Positions 8,527-18,274 of a DNA stretch of 64,000 nucleotides are shown piece by piece; positions within the stretch are counted from its first letter, which is position 1; every line of letters starts with the position of its first letter. Made by a program: the position numbers and the translations under genes. Below the pieces are notes generated by a model. That model was not told the origin of the DNA. It did not search any database and worked only from the letters and a program-made list of their open reading frames with translations. Origin of the DNA: an uncultured Cryomorphaceae bacterium (lineage in GTDB: Bacteria > Bacteroidota > Bacteroidia > Flavobacteriales > Schleiferiaceae); the NCBI GenBank assembly GCA_937120475.1, contig CAKZJV010000007.1, forward strand, positions 2,124,068-2,188,067, read 5' to 3'.

Positions 8527-9858
8527 TTATTTGCCGATCGCGAAGATCAGTTCTTCTTTAGCGTTTAAAAGGTTTTGTAATGCATTGAGGTAGTTTTGCT
8601 GGGCCTCCAAATATTGATTTTCAGCCTGGGTAAGGTCAAGGCTTGAACTAATCCCTTCGGTATATTTTACGCGGGTTTTATCCCTGATCCTCTTACTTAA
8701 TTCAACATTCCTGATTTGAGTATTGTAATTGTCATACGAATATTCATAATTGGATTTGGCCTGGTCATATTCCAACTGAAGCTGACTTTTGGTAAGCTCT
8801 TTAGCCACTTTAGCTCTGTCAAGGTCAAGACGAGCCTTTTGAACCGTAGCCGGGCGTTTAAAACCTTGAAGAATATTCCACTGCAGGCTCAAGCCAATGG
8901 CGGTGCTGGGTATCCAGTCATCGGAGAAATCCCAAAGCGGGTCAAACTCATTCTGGAAATTTGATCGGCCATGCCGTAAAAAAGCAGATAAAGTAGGCAG
9001 GTATTTCATTTTTTCATTTCGTACCTGCAATTCCGCACCCTGTGCTTGAACATCAACGTATTTAAAGTTAACGTTTTCCTCAGCGGAAAAGGCATCCTGG
9101 AATAAGGCATCTTCTTCCACCAAAACGTCCTCCAGGCTACTGCTTAGCTGAATAGGGGCATTGGTTTCACGGCCCATATTAAAATTCAACATCATTTTAG
9201 CCAGTTCGTATTGCCTTTTAGTTCTATTGAGGTTATTCGAAAGGTTAGAGACCAACAGTTCCAACTGATCTACATCCTGTTCCTCTACAAAACCATTGTT
9301 ATACAAGGCACTGGTTTCCTTTAAATTCTTTTCCAATGTCCCGATATTTTCTTCCAGAACCTCAATGGTTTTTTCAGAAATCAAAACACCGTAGTAGGCC
9401 TGTGACACGTTCTTTTTTATTTCCCATTCTGATATTTCCTTATCCAGGCGCGCGGCATTTTTATATACCCGGGTAGCCTGAAGTGCAACAAAGTAGGAGC
9501 CATCTAACAGAAGCTGATCTACATTCAGGCTGGCGATATTTTGATAATTGGTTCCAAAGGCTACGGTTTGAAATGTACCGCGCTCTCCTCCAAAAAATTC
9601 GGCTGGCACGGGTTGCTGAGCAATTTCAGCATTCCACGTAAAGTCAAAACCAGCGTTAACCTGAGGTAGTCCTATGGCCGCAGTTTCCTTGATGGTTTGT
9701 TTGGCTTTTTCAAACTCATACTGCTTATCCACTACTGCATATCCGTTTTCCAAGGCATATTGCTGTGCCTCCTCCAGTGAAAAGGAGCGTTCCTCTACTT
9801 GAGCATGGCCCAGGAAGCTTATCAGCAAGGCCATAATTAAAAACTTTGGCGGTTTCAT
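8527..9858 (-). CDS. TolC-family outer membrane efflux protein
   Basis: Outer-membrane channel partner of the pump and adaptor encoded downstream. A signal peptide (MKPPKFLIMALLISFLGHAQ) is followed by two internally repeated long-helix OEP halves of ~200 residues. Typical signatures are SFSLEEAQQYALENGY near the N-terminus, VSQAYYGVLISEKTIEVLEENI, and the C-terminal LDLTQAENQYLEAQQNYLNALQNLLNAKEEL. 443 residues, usual for the family. It starts 7 bases after the tetR stop, so the regulator and transport genes are likely co-transcribed. Confidence 0.93.
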   Translation of the reverse strand: MKPPKFLIMALLISFLGHAQVEERSFSLEEAQQYALENGYAVVDKQYEFEKAKQTIKETAAIGLPQVNAGFDFTWNAEIAQQPVPAEFFGGERGTFQTVAFGTNYQNIASLNVDQLLLDGSYFVALQATRVYKNAARLDKEISEWEIKKNVSQAYYGVLISEKTIEVLEENIGTLEKNLKETSALYNNGFVEEQDVDQLELLVSNLSNNLNRTKRQYELAKMMLNFNMGRETNAPIQLSSSLEDVLVEEDALFQDAFSAEENVNFKYVDVQAQGAELQVRNEKMKYLPTLSAFLRHGRSNFQNEFDPLWDFSDDWIPSTAIGLSLQWNILQGFKRPATVQKARLDLDRAKVAKELTKSQLQLEYDQAKSNYEYSYDNYNTQIRNVELSKRIRDKTRVKYTEGISSSLDLTQAENQYLEAQQNYLNALQNLLNAKEELIFAIGK

Positions 9859-9865
9859 TGGCTAT

Positions 9866-10480
9866 TTATTCTTTTTCAGATTTTAATTTCTTCTCCAGGT
9901 AGTCCAGTCCCTTGGGCGATGCTATTCCCCTGATATGATAAAGCAATGCCTGGCGCATGATGGGTTTCATATCATATTTATTGATCAGTTCCTCCTCTTC
10001 ATCGGGCAGGGTATCCACCTTACTGCAATAGAGGTGGGTCACTATGTCCGATTTCAAATCATCACGATACAATCCGTCCCTCATCCCGTTTTCGGTATTC
10101 TCAGCAATCATTTTATGAATGAGCTGCTTACGCCCCTGAAAAACCTCGTTATAAGTGCGGGGGTAATACTTCTTCAGTTGAAAGCGCACCCCGGGGTTAT
10201 GATTTTCCATAATCTCGCGCACCACCCGGTCAATATCAAACAACTCATCAATAGCGTTTTGGGCGCTACGGTGAATCTCTTCCATACGCGTTTTAATGGT
10301 ATCATGCACCAGCGTTACACACTTGTGAACCAAATCCGCCTTGTTTTCAAAAAACCGGTAAATGGTTTTTTTGGAAATCCCCATTTCACGCGCCACATCA
10401 TCCATTGTAATACTACGGATGCCATACCTCATAAAAAGATCCAGTGTCCGCAATATGATTTCCTGCTCCTGTGTTTCCAT
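9866..10480 (-). CDS. TetR/AcrR-family transcriptional repressor of the efflux operon
   Basis: The N-terminal ~50 residues are a classic TetR helix-turn-helix: IILRTLDLFMRYGIRSITMDDVAREMGISKKTIYRFFENKADLV has the usual spacing and conserved residues. The remaining ~150 residues form the helical ligand-binding domain, which is not conserved enough to name an inducer. I use the ATG at 10480; the frame extends 4 codons to a TTG, which is less likely. First gene of the operon. A long palindrome immediately upstream (10515-10542) is its probable operator, implying autorepression together with the pump. 204 residues, normal. Confidence 0.92.
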   Translation of the reverse strand: METQEQEIILRTLDLFMRYGIRSITMDDVAREMGISKKTIYRFFENKADLVHKCVTLVHDTIKTRMEEIHRSAQNAIDELFDIDRVVREIMENHNPGVRFQLKKYYPRTYNEVFQGRKQLIHKMIAENTENGMRDGLYRDDLKSDIVTHLYCSKVDTLPDEEEELINKYDMKPIMRQALLYHIRGIASPKGLDYLEKKLKSEKE

Positions 10481-10489
10481 AATCCGCGG

Positions 10490-10497
10490 CAAATGTA
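10490..10497 (-). promoter_or_regulatory. -7 promoter element of the tetR-efflux operon (TACATTTG)
   Basis: On the minus strand TACATTTG matches TAnnTTTG and lies 9 bases before the tetR ATG. The operator palindrome covers the region 18-45 bases upstream of it, where the -33 element would be. Confidence 0.55.
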
Positions 10498-10514
10498 GAA
10501 ACTAAATTGAAACA

Positions 10515-10542
10515 GGAAACTTTTCATGTGTAAAAAGTTTCC
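10515..10542. promoter_or_regulatory. Probable TetR operator palindrome
   Basis: Two perfect 10-base inverted arms, GGAAACTTTT and AAAAGTTTCC, are separated by 8 bases in the intergenic region between divergent tetR and asnS. Length, symmetry and position over the tetR promoter fit an operator for the adjacent TetR-family protein. There is no T tract, so a terminator is unlikely. Confidence 0.65.
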
Positions 10543-10623
10543 AAAGTTTTTGCGGATTCCTACCATGCCTATTCGCACTTGCTGATTTTTTAACAACCTT
10601 TGCAGCCTTAATGACGATAACAC

Positions 10624-12057
10624 ATGATGGATCACCAGACTATATCTGACGTTTTAGCAACACAGACCATAGGTTCAACCGTTATTTTGAAGGGTTGGGT
10701 ACGTACCTTCCGGAGTAACCGTTTCATTGCCCTTAACGATGGAAGCACCCTTAAAACCATACAGGTGGTGGTTGATTTTGAGAGTACCGAAAAGGAAGTT
10801 TTGGAAAAAATTACCACCGGTGCCTGTATTGCCGTAAAAGGTGACCTGGTAAAATCATTGGGTAAGGGGCAGGATGTTGAAGTTCATGCTTCTGAATTAA
10901 GGATTTTGGGGGCTTGTGATCCCAATGATTATCCCCTTCAGCCTAAAAAACACTCCATGGAGTTTCTCCGGGAGATTGCCCACCTACGCCCCCGTACCAA
11001 TACCTTCGGAGCCATACTGAGAGTCCGCCATGCACTGGCCTATGCCATTCATCAGTACTTCCATGAACGTGGTTTTTTCTGGATGCACACGCCCATCATA
11101 ACCGGAAGCGATGCCGAGGGAGCTGGAGAAATGTTCAACGTATCGGTTCTGGATAAAAAGAATATCCCCCTTACCGAGGAGGGCGAAGTGGACTTTAAGA
11201 AGGATTTTTTTGGAAAGGAGGCCAACCTCACGGTTTCCGGCCAGTTGGAAGCAGAATTAGGTGCCACCGCACTTGGTAAGGTATATACTTTCGGGCCTAC
11301 CTTCAGGGCCGAGAACAGTAATACCACCCGCCACCTGGCCGAATTCTGGATGATTGAGCCGGAGGTAGCCTTTGCTGACCTGGACGATAATATGGACCTG
11401 GCGGAGGACTTCCTGAAAAAGGTCATTCAATATACCCTCCAAAAGTGTGGTGACGACCTGGAGTTTTTAGCCGAGCGCATGGCCCAGGAAGACAAAGGCA
11501 AGCCCGAAAAAGAACGCAGTGAAATGGGCCTTATTGAAAAGCTCAATTTTGTGGTCGATAATAACTTCCGCAGGGTAAGCTATACTGAGGCCATTGACAT
11601 TTTACGCAACTCCAAGCCCAACAAAAAGAAAAAGTTCCAATACCTCATTGATGAGTGGGGGGCCGACCTTCAGTCGGAACACGAAAAATTCCTGGTAAAG
11701 CACTTCGGTGCCCCGGTTATACTGTTTGATTACCCGGCCACGATCAAGGCTTTCTATATGCGCCTGAACGAAGATGAAAAAACGGTTCGCGCAATGGATA
11801 TTCTCTTCCCCGGTATTGGTGAAATTGTAGGCGGCTCCCAAAGGGAAGAGCGCTACGATGTTCTCAAAAACAAGATTAAGGAATTCGGTATTGAAGAGGA
11901 AAATCTTTGGTGGTACCTGGAAACCCGCAAGTTCGGAACCTGTGTACATAGCGGTTTTGGTTTGGGCTTTGAACGCCTGGTGCTTTTCGTTACCGGAATG
12001 AGTAATATCCGCGATGTAATTCCTTTTCCACGTACTCCGGGAAGCGCAGAATTCTAG
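10624..12057 (+). CDS. asnS: Asparaginyl-tRNA synthetase
   Basis: Class IIb synthetase that charges tRNA-Asn in the cytosol. An N-terminal OB-fold anticodon domain ([22 protein letters not shown]) is followed by the catalytic core with motif 2 around [24 protein letters not shown] and motif 3 [40 protein letters not shown] and the TRHLAEFWM pattern separate AsnRS from AspRS. 477 residues, typical of the bacterial enzyme with its internal insertion. Two consecutive ATGs (10624 and 10627) are possible starts. An AACCTTTG, one base off the -7 consensus, lies at 10595-10602. Confidence 0.97.
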   Translation: MMDHQTISDVLATQTIGSTVILKGWVRTFRSNRFIALNDGSTLKTIQVVVDFESTEKEVLEKITTGACIAVKGDLVKSLGKGQDVEVHASELRILGACDPNDYPLQPKKHSMEFLREIAHLRPRTNTFGAILRVRHALAYAIHQYFHERGFFWMHTPIITGSDAEGAGEMFNVSVLDKKNIPLTEEGEVDFKKDFFGKEANLTVSGQLEAELGATALGKVYTFGPTFRAENSNTTRHLAEFWMIEPEVAFADLDDNMDLAEDFLKKVIQYTLQKCGDDLEFLAERMAQEDKGKPEKERSEMGLIEKLNFVVDNNFRRVSYTEAIDILRNSKPNKKKKFQYLIDEWGADLQSEHEKFLVKHFGAPVILFDYPATIKAFYMRLNEDEKTVRAMDILFPGIGEIVGGSQREERYDVLKNKIKEFGIEEENLWWYLETRKFGTCVHSGFGLGFERLVLFVTGMSNIRDVIPFPRTPGSAEF

Positions 12058-12191
12058 GCGGAGCTGAACATTTTAGCACCTTGCTTTGTCCTCTTCTTTA
12101 TAAGTTCGGCAAAATTTTTGATAGGCGAGTGAGAAGTTCTTGCCAATTTTTTCTACTTTCCCTCGCATAATCTAAGCAAGAACGTGCATTT

Positions 12192-13643
12192 ATGCTGAAG
12201 CAGCAGCTCAGTCAAAAACTCTTACAAAAGCTTTCACCGCAGCAAATTCAGTTGATGAAACTGATCCAGTTGCCTACCCAGGCATTGGAACAAAAAATTA
12301 AGGAAGAGCTGGAGGAAAATCCTGCTTTGGAAGAAGGTATAGATGAGGATGAACGTTATGAGGAAGAGAGCGACACTTACGAGGACGATGACAATCAAAG
12401 CATTGAGGCGGAGGACATTAACGTTGACGAATACCTAAGTGATGATGAAGTGCCGGACTATCGCCTTAAAGCCAACAACTATTCTAAGGACGATGAAGAT
12501 GCCCGCGTTCCGATAAGCGGGGGCTCCAGTTTTACCGAGCTGTTGATGGATCAGATCAGCATGCGTAAAATGAGTGAGGAGGATCGCCAGGTTGCTGAAT
12601 ACCTGATCGGGAATATTGACGATGATGGCTACATCCGCAGGGAGTTGAGTGCCATAGTAGATGATTTGGCTTTTACCCAGAATATTTTTGTGGAAGAGCA
12701 AAAACTGGAGGATATCCTGGCCATAATCCAGGAGTTGGACCCTCCGGGAGTAGGAGCCCGCGATTTACAGGAGTGCCTGGTTATTCAGCTCCAACGAAAA
12801 GATAATACTGCAGCCGTTCGGCTGGCCCGTGAAATACTGGAAAACCACTTTGACGAGTTCATCAAAAAGCACTACTCCAAGCTGATGGAAAAGCTGGAGA
12901 TTGATGAAGATTACCTTAAAGATGCCATCAATGTTATCAGTCGGCTTAACCCCAAACCCGGCAACTCTTCCAGTTCCAGTCAACGCTCCGTGCAGGCAGT
13001 TACCCCTGATTTTACCATCAGTATTGAAGACGGTGAGTTGGAGCTGAGCCTGAATTCGCGCAATGCGCCCGAATTAAACGTGAGCCGTGAATACAAGGAT
13101 ATGCTGGAAACTTACAAGAGTTCCCAGGAAAAAAACAAGGCACAAAAAGACGCGGTGATGTTTGTAAAACAAAAGCTGGACAGTGCCAAGTGGTTCATTG
13201 ATGCTATACGGCAAAGGCAACAAACGCTGCTTATCACCATGTCATCCATTATGAACTTTCAAAAGGAGTACTTCCTGAGCGGTGACCAGCGCAAGTTGCG
13301 ACCCATGATCCTGAAGGATATTGCCGAGGAAATAGGTATGGATATTTCCACGGTATCGCGGGTAGCCAGCAACAAGTACGTCCAAACCCCTTACGGTACT
13401 TTTCTTATTAAAGAGTTCTTTTCCGAGTCCATGACCAATGATGCCGGGGAAGAGGTTTCTACCAAGGAGATTAAAAAAATACTGGAGGACTCGGTGGGTG
13501 AAGAAAACAAACGAAAACCGCTTACCGATGAAAAACTGGCCAAGCTCCTCAAAGAGAAAGGGTACCCCATTGCGCGCAGAACGGTGGCCAAATACCGCGA
13601 GCAACTGGGAATACCGGTAGCCCGCCTGCGCAAAGAATTGTAG
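12192..13643 (+). CDS. rpoN: RNA polymerase sigma-54 factor
   Basis: Alternative sigma factor requiring AAA+ enhancer-binding activators; recognises -24/-12 promoters. Region I is the glutamine/leucine-rich N-terminus (QKLLQKLSPQQIQLMKLIQLP). An acidic region II follows at ~residues 50-90, then the core-binding domain with ELDPPGVGARDLQECL, a helix-turn-helix with EEIGMDISTVSRVASNKYVQTPYG, and the C-terminal RpoN box ARRTVAKYREQLGIP. 483 residues, normal. No activator gene is present in the window. The next gene starts 2 bases after the stop. Confidence 0.97.
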   Translation: MLKQQLSQKLLQKLSPQQIQLMKLIQLPTQALEQKIKEELEENPALEEGIDEDERYEEESDTYEDDDNQSIEAEDINVDEYLSDDEVPDYRLKANNYSKDDEDARVPISGGSSFTELLMDQISMRKMSEEDRQVAEYLIGNIDDDGYIRRELSAIVDDLAFTQNIFVEEQKLEDILAIIQELDPPGVGARDLQECLVIQLQRKDNTAAVRLAREILENHFDEFIKKHYSKLMEKLEIDEDYLKDAINVISRLNPKPGNSSSSSQRSVQAVTPDFTISIEDGELELSLNSRNAPELNVSREYKDMLETYKSSQEKNKAQKDAVMFVKQKLDSAKWFIDAIRQRQQTLLITMSSIMNFQKEYFLSGDQRKLRPMILKDIAEEIGMDISTVSRVASNKYVQTPYGTFLIKEFFSESMTNDAGEEVSTKEIKKILEDSVGEENKRKPLTDEKLAKLLKEKGYPIARRTVAKYREQLGIPVARLRKEL

Positions 13644-13645
13644 CC

Positions 13646-14248
13646 ATGGGGCGCAAAGCTGCACAATGGCTCTCTTACCTGCTGCACCCGGTAGTTTACC
13701 CCATACTGGGAGCACTCTTTATTCTTAAATCATTACCCTATTATATTCAGTCGCAGTTACTCATCGTAACCCTCGCGTTGGTGTTTACCGGCACTTATTT
13801 GTTTCCGGTGGCCATCAGTTTCCTTTTTTACCGCATGCAACTGATCTCCAGCCTTGAAATGAAGGAAGCCCGCGATCGAAGGTGGCCCTACCTGGTAGGA
13901 GCAGTAAGCTATTATTTTACTGCCTCGTTTTTAGGTGATATCGGTTTGCCGGAAGAGTTACGGTTGTTTTTACTGGCCAGTGCCTGTGTGATTATGCTTC
14001 ACCTCATCCTCCTGCAATTTCACAAACCCAGTGCCCACCTGGCCGGTATTGGAGGCTTTACCGGTTTATTGCTCAGCACCTCCTTAAAGTACGGCTTGGG
14101 GCTGTTGCCATTATTGGCTTGCTGTTTTGTATTGGCCGGATTTTTAGGGAGTGCGCGTCTAAAGCTCAACGCCCATGACCCTAATGAGTTGGCAGTGGGA
14201 TATTTATCAGGCTTGCTGATTGTATTTGGTGTAATCCTGCTGGGCTAA
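13646..14248 (+). CDS. Conserved multi-pass membrane protein
   Basis: 200 residues with about six hydrophobic segments, including YPILGALFILKSLPYY, LLIVTLALVFTGTYLFPVAISFLFY, LFLLASACVIMLHLILL and YGLGLLPLLACCFVLAGFLG. The layout (HPVVYP near the N-terminus, a central H.AGIGGF and the ending SGLLIVFGVILLG) resembles the PAP2-like membrane proteins found beside rpoN in related genomes. I do not see a complete phosphatase active site, so no enzyme activity is claimed. It begins 2 bases after rpoN and is almost certainly co-transcribed with it. It stops 4 bases from the convergent barrel gene. Confidence 0.75.
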   Translation: MGRKAAQWLSYLLHPVVYPILGALFILKSLPYYIQSQLLIVTLALVFTGTYLFPVAISFLFYRMQLISSLEMKEARDRRWPYLVGAVSYYFTASFLGDIGLPEELRLFLLASACVIMLHLILLQFHKPSAHLAGIGGFTGLLLSTSLKYGLGLLPLLACCFVLAGFLGSARLKLNAHDPNELAVGYLSGLLIVFGVILLG

Positions 14249-14251
14249 GCT

Positions 14252-14947
14252 TTAAAGTGACAGGGAAATACCCACGCTCAGGGGCCGTATGGCATCTACT
14301 GCACCCGAAAGCTGATTATAGGAAACTCCGTTGTTGGTATAAGCCTCCTCAAACAGGTTGGAGAGGCCATAGTAAGCATACAAGCTTACGTAGCTATAGC
14401 CAACACGGGTATATACGCCATAGAAAAAGCGGTTTAACGCCCCCAGGTTATTGTACTGCAGGTCAATTTGATCAGTTTTTAGCTTAGAGTAACTGTTGAC
14501 CCTTACTCCTACTTTTCCACCTACGTAAAAACGGAAGAAGTTGCCCTTTTCACTGGGTGATGACCGAAAGCGCAACTCGATGGGTACATGGATATACTGC
14601 ACAGTAAGTTTATTGCTGTTTATTGAGTCGGTACTGAGGGGTAAAAAATATTCCTCCCCGGTATTGGCATCCGTTTGCAGTGAAACGTTGTTGTAAAAGT
14701 TATTGCTGGTAAAGCCCAGGCCATAAGCAAAACTGAAGTGGCTACCTTCACCAAAAAGCACCTCATCGGTAAACGAAAAGCTGTGACCGTTGGAACGCCA
14801 GCTTTGCTCTACCCCGTCCGGTGCATCCAACCAATAATCATAGGTAAGATCGTAGGCAAACCAGTCCTCCTGCTTAGGCTTTATCTGGGCAAAAGCGGAA
14901 AAGCCCAAAAGCAATAAGGCGACCAAAAGGGGGGAAGAAGTTTTCAT
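14252..14947 (-). CDS. Outer-membrane beta-barrel protein (PorT-like)
   Basis: A signal peptide (MKTSSPLLVALLLLGFSAFAQ) precedes ~210 residues of alternating beta strands with aromatic ends (FSFAYGLGFTSNNFY, VQYIHVPIELRFRS, FYVGGKVGVRV, YGVYTRVGYSYVSLYAYYGLSNL), ending in hydrophobic GISLSL, typical of an eight-stranded barrel. PorT, a T9SS-related barrel, often neighbours this gene set in Bacteroidota and is a possible identity, but no PorT-specific residue was identified. Faces lysS divergently and converges with the upstream membrane-protein gene. Confidence 0.75.
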   Translation of the reverse strand: MKTSSPLLVALLLLGFSAFAQIKPKQEDWFAYDLTYDYWLDAPDGVEQSWRSNGHSFSFTDEVLFGEGSHFSFAYGLGFTSNNFYNNVSLQTDANTGEEYFLPLSTDSINSNKLTVQYIHVPIELRFRSSPSEKGNFFRFYVGGKVGVRVNSYSKLKTDQIDLQYNNLGALNRFFYGVYTRVGYSYVSLYAYYGLSNLFEEAYTNNGVSYNQLSGAVDAIRPLSVGISLSL

Positions 14948-15051
14948 GGGAATAATTTAAGCAATTCAAACCTTGATAAGCGACAAAGGTTTCATTCTTT
15001 TTCAGTATTTCCTACTCCCTTTGCTAAAGCTCAGGGCTTACTTCAAGTTAT

Positions 15052-15059
15052 TACCTTTG
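15052..15059 (+). promoter_or_regulatory. -7 promoter element of lysS (TACCTTTG)
   Basis: Perfect TAnnTTTG match 21 bases before the lysS ATG in the divergent gap between the barrel gene and lysS. No clear -33 element. Confidence 0.5.
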
Positions 15060-15080
15060 CCGGAAATTTTTTGAAAAGCC

Positions 15081-16790
15081 ATGAGCGCACGTTTATCAGA
15101 GCAGGAAATTCAACGTAGAGAAGCCCTTCAAAAGCTTCGGGAAGCCGGTATTGACCCTTACCCGGCCGCTTTGTACCCGATAGAGAATTACTCCACCGAC
15201 CTTAAAACCAATTTTGAGGAAGGCAAGAAAGTGGTATTGGCCGGCCGCCTGATGCGGAAAAAGGTACAGGGTAAAGCCTCCTTCGGTATGTTGCAGGACA
15301 GCAAGGGTAAAATACAGCTTTACTTTAACCGCGATGAAGTTTGCCCCGGTGAGGATAAATCCCTGTATAACGATGTGTTCAAAAAGCTGCTGGACCTTGG
15401 CGATTTTATAGGCGTAAAAGGCGAGTTGTTTAAAACCCAGGTTGGTGAAATTACCGTGAAGGTTACTGAATTTACCGTACTCAGCAAATCACTAAAGCCC
15501 CTGCCGGTGGTAAAAACCGATGAGCAGGGTAAGGTACACGATGCCTTTACCGATCCGGAGCAACGTTACCGCATGCGCTATGTGGACCTGGTGGTCAACG
15601 ATAAGGTGCGCGAAACTTTTCGCAAACGCACCCGCCTGATGAACGCCATGCGCGAATTCTTCAATCAAAAAGATTACCTGGAGGTGGAAACCCCCATATT
15701 ACAACCCATACCCGGTGGTGCGGCTGCCAGGCCGTTTATCACTCACCACAATGCTTTGGACATTCCGCTTTACCTGCGTATTGCCAATGAGCTATACCTC
15801 AAACGCTTGATTGTAGGGGGTTATGAAGGAGTGTATGAGTTTGCCAAAGACTTCCGTAATGAGGGTATGGACCGTACCCACAACCCGGAGTTTACGGTAA
15901 TGGAAATTTACGTGGCTTACAAGGATTACTTCTGGATGATGGACTTTACCGAACAGATGCTGGAGCACGTGGTAAAGGCTGTAAACAACGGATCAACTAC
16001 CGTGCAATTGGGTGACCGGGAAATTGATTTTAAAGCTCCTTTTAAGCGGGTGACCATGATTGATGCCATTAAGGAGCACACCGGCCACGACATTAGCGGC
16101 ATTGATGAAAAGCAATTGCGCGAGGTGTGTAAAGAGCTGGGCATTGCCGTTGATGATACTATGGGTAAAGGCAAACTGATCGATGAAATATTCGGTGAAA
16201 AGTGTGAACCACATTACGTGCAGCCCACCTTTATAATGGATTACCCTAAAGAGATGTCGCCCCTCTGCAAGAAGCACCGCGACAACCCCGACCTTACCGA
16301 ACGCTTTGAACTCATGGTAAACGGTAAGGAAATTGCCAACGCTTATTCGGAATTGAACGACCCCATCGATCAACGGGAACGTTTTGAAGAACAACTCAAA
16401 CTTTCCGAAAAAGGGGATGACGAAGCTATGTTCATCGACCAGGATTTTCTTCGTGCCCTGGAATACGGTATGCCGCCCACTTCAGGAATGGGTATCGGCA
16501 TCGACCGTTTAACCATGTTACTGACCAACCAAAGTAGCATACAGGAAGTGTTGTTTTTCCCGCAAATGCGACCCGAAAAAAAAGTGGCCGCTCCCAATAA
16601 ATCCGATTTTGAGAAAATGGGTGTTCCAGCGGAATGGAGCGAACACGTAATGGCCGTATATGGAAGTGTGGAAGAATTCCGGAAGGCCAAGCCTACCCAG
16701 GTACACCAGCAAATGAATGGGTACCGCAAAAAGAATAAACTGGATATTACCGCCTTACAACTTCCCGAAGTGGAAGCCTGGTTCAACTAA
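15081..16790 (+). CDS. lysS: Lysyl-tRNA synthetase, class II
   Basis: Charges tRNA-Lys. An N-terminal OB-fold (VVLAGRLMRKKVQGKASFGMLQDSKG) precedes the class II core with motif 1 around YLEVETPILQPIPGGAAARPF, motif 2 FRNEGMDRTHNPEFTVMEIYVAYKDY, and motif 3 GMPPTSGMGIGIDRLTMLLT. 569 residues; the ~70 residues after LFFPQMRPEK form a C-terminal extension beyond the ~500-residue E. coli enzyme (PAEWSEHVMAVYGSVEEF and beyond), a known feature of Bacteroidota LysRS. Monocistronic, with a strong terminator just downstream. Confidence 0.97.
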   Translation: MSARLSEQEIQRREALQKLREAGIDPYPAALYPIENYSTDLKTNFEEGKKVVLAGRLMRKKVQGKASFGMLQDSKGKIQLYFNRDEVCPGEDKSLYNDVFKKLLDLGDFIGVKGELFKTQVGEITVKVTEFTVLSKSLKPLPVVKTDEQGKVHDAFTDPEQRYRMRYVDLVVNDKVRETFRKRTRLMNAMREFFNQKDYLEVETPILQPIPGGAAARPFITHHNALDIPLYLRIANELYLKRLIVGGYEGVYEFAKDFRNEGMDRTHNPEFTVMEIYVAYKDYFWMMDFTEQMLEHVVKAVNNGSTTVQLGDREIDFKAPFKRVTMIDAIKEHTGHDISGIDEKQLREVCKELGIAVDDTMGKGKLIDEIFGEKCEPHYVQPTFIMDYPKEMSPLCKKHRDNPDLTERFELMVNGKEIANAYSELNDPIDQRERFEEQLKLSEKGDDEAMFIDQDFLRALEYGMPPTSGMGIGIDRLTMLLTNQSSIQEVLFFPQMRPEKKVAAPNKSDFEKMGVPAEWSEHVMAVYGSVEEFRKAKPTQVHQQMNGYRKKNKLDITALQLPEVEAWFN

Positions 16791-16796
16791 AAGAAA

Positions 16797-16822
16797 AACC
16801 CCGGTGATCACCGGGGTTTTTT
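16797..16822. terminator. Bidirectional intrinsic terminator after lysS
   Basis: A perfect 22-base palindrome (AACCCCGGTGA and its complement) is followed by seven T on the plus strand; an A-rich run (AAAAGAAA) on the other side supplies a T tract for the minus strand. It lies between the convergent lysS and LruC-protein genes and can serve both. Confidence 0.85.
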
Positions 16823-16844
16823 TAGCTTTTCTGCAAACTATAAC

Positions 16845-18254
16845 TTATTCAAAGAGGTTGTTCGGGGCTCTGTAATCCGCCTTATCCTCATACCAATCTG
16901 TAAAAGTACCACCACTACTTTGGGCCCAGGCGGCAAACTTCAAATAGGTTTGTACCAGGTCTCTTTTTTCATCGGGATAATCAAAACGCTGTGGCAGCTC
17001 CAGTGCCCAGGGAAGGTTGTTGGGGCTCTTGTAATAACGGCCGGAACCGGGCTGTGTATCGTCATCCACCGTACCGAATAAACTCTGATCCGCAAGATCG
17101 GTCGGTTCATGGTCTGGCAGGTGAATTTCCTGTCCTCTTCCTGCTTTTTTGAACATAAACACACTAAAATCCGATGCTTGAGCAATGGCAACAGGATTGG
17201 TGAAAGTTACCACTACATTAATGCTATCTGACTGCCCTACCGGCTCGCCTTTAATACTGTTGTAGAAGGTACCACCTACGCGGTTAATCACCTGCTCAAC
17301 GTCATCATTAATGATAACCACTGCATTAGACTGACCCTGTTCGGTACCATTACTTCCATTGATAACATTGCCAAAAAGTTGTTGTCCGCTCACACTACTC
17401 ACTGCAGAGGCTGCAATACCCGGAAAGTGTATCCCCACGCCACGCGCCAGGGTTCCACCAACCGCGCGGATGTAGTAATCACCATCTATGTCAACTACTT
17501 CATTATTGGCGTTTAGCACATAGTTTAAGTGGTAATCCACTACCAGGTCATTAAAATCATAATCACCAAGGGCGGGCCACAAATCTTCAAAAGCGATAGT
17601 TGCAAAAACACCGTTGGCCGGGTATTCACTTATGTAAGCACGGCTGGCATCATTGGGAAAAGCGTCATCACCATCGGCTACGCCATCACCATCGGCATCC
17701 GGATTGGAAACCAAAGGCTGACAGTTATTGGAAGGGTCAGAAGCATAAGTGGCATTAGTAATTGAAAAATCATCAATATGCCCGCGGCTGTTACCCCCTG
17801 AACCATAATGGCGCATGGCTACCCGGTAAATGCCGCTTTGGCCTACGGTAATATTCGCATTTTGAACGCTTCCGTTGGTGTAGGTAAACTGATTGAGGAG
17901 TATAAAGGCATCGTTGCCATTGGCATCCACCAAAACCACATCCAGGTAACGAGGGTTACCACTGAGGTTACCGGGGTTCTCAATCTTATGCTTAAAAGTG
18001 ATTACGGAACCGGCCGCAATGTCAAGGTAAGGGCTAATCACCTCTTTTTTACTGGTAAGGCTGGAAGCCTGCCCTGAGCGGGTACTGTAAGTTCCACTAA
18101 TAGCATCATTGGAGTTTATACTGGTTCCAAAAAACAGCCAGCAGTTAGCGGCATCAATATTACGGTCGCCCGACTCAAAATTATTGGTAAACTGGGCTTG
18201 GGCTAATAGCGACCACATCATCATGGCCACTATTAAATAGGTACTTTTTTTCAT
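16845..18254 (-). CDS. LruC-domain secreted protein
   Basis: A signal peptide (MKKSTYLIVAMMMWSLLAQAQ) is followed by a jelly-roll-like N-terminal half (residues ~22-165, FKHKIENPG, IYRVAMRHYGS, RGHIDDFSI), a calcium-binding type linker (NPDADGDGVADGDDAFPND), then the LruC/DUF4842 domain marked by LGDYDFNDLVVDYHL and FMFKKAGRGQEIHLPDHEPTD. LruC proteins are surface or secreted proteins of unknown function, first named in Leptospira. No T9SS C-terminal sorting domain is visible. It lies 20 bases after a small lipoprotein gene and probably forms an operon with it. Confidence 0.85.
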   Translation of the reverse strand: MKKSTYLIVAMMMWSLLAQAQFTNNFESGDRNIDAANCWLFFGTSINSNDAISGTYSTRSGQASSLTSKKEVISPYLDIAAGSVITFKHKIENPGNLSGNPRYLDVVLVDANGNDAFILLNQFTYTNGSVQNANITVGQSGIYRVAMRHYGSGGNSRGHIDDFSITNATYASDPSNNCQPLVSNPDADGDGVADGDDAFPNDASRAYISEYPANGVFATIAFEDLWPALGDYDFNDLVVDYHLNYVLNANNEVVDIDGDYYIRAVGGTLARGVGIHFPGIAASAVSSVSGQQLFGNVINGSNGTEQGQSNAVVIINDDVEQVINRVGGTFYNSIKGEPVGQSDSINVVVTFTNPVAIAQASDFSVFMFKKAGRGQEIHLPDHEPTDLADQSLFGTVDDDTQPGSGRYYKSPNNLPWALELPQRFDYPDEKRDLVQTYLKFAAWAQSSGGTFTDWYEDKADYRAPNNLFE

Positions 18255-18274
18255 GATTCGTTTTGTTATTTGGT

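Noticed and set aside
12058-12191. Gap between asnS and rpoN as a possible small RNA locus
   Set aside because: No hairpin with a T tract and no -7 element beyond weak AT-rich matches; only a normal leader is supported.
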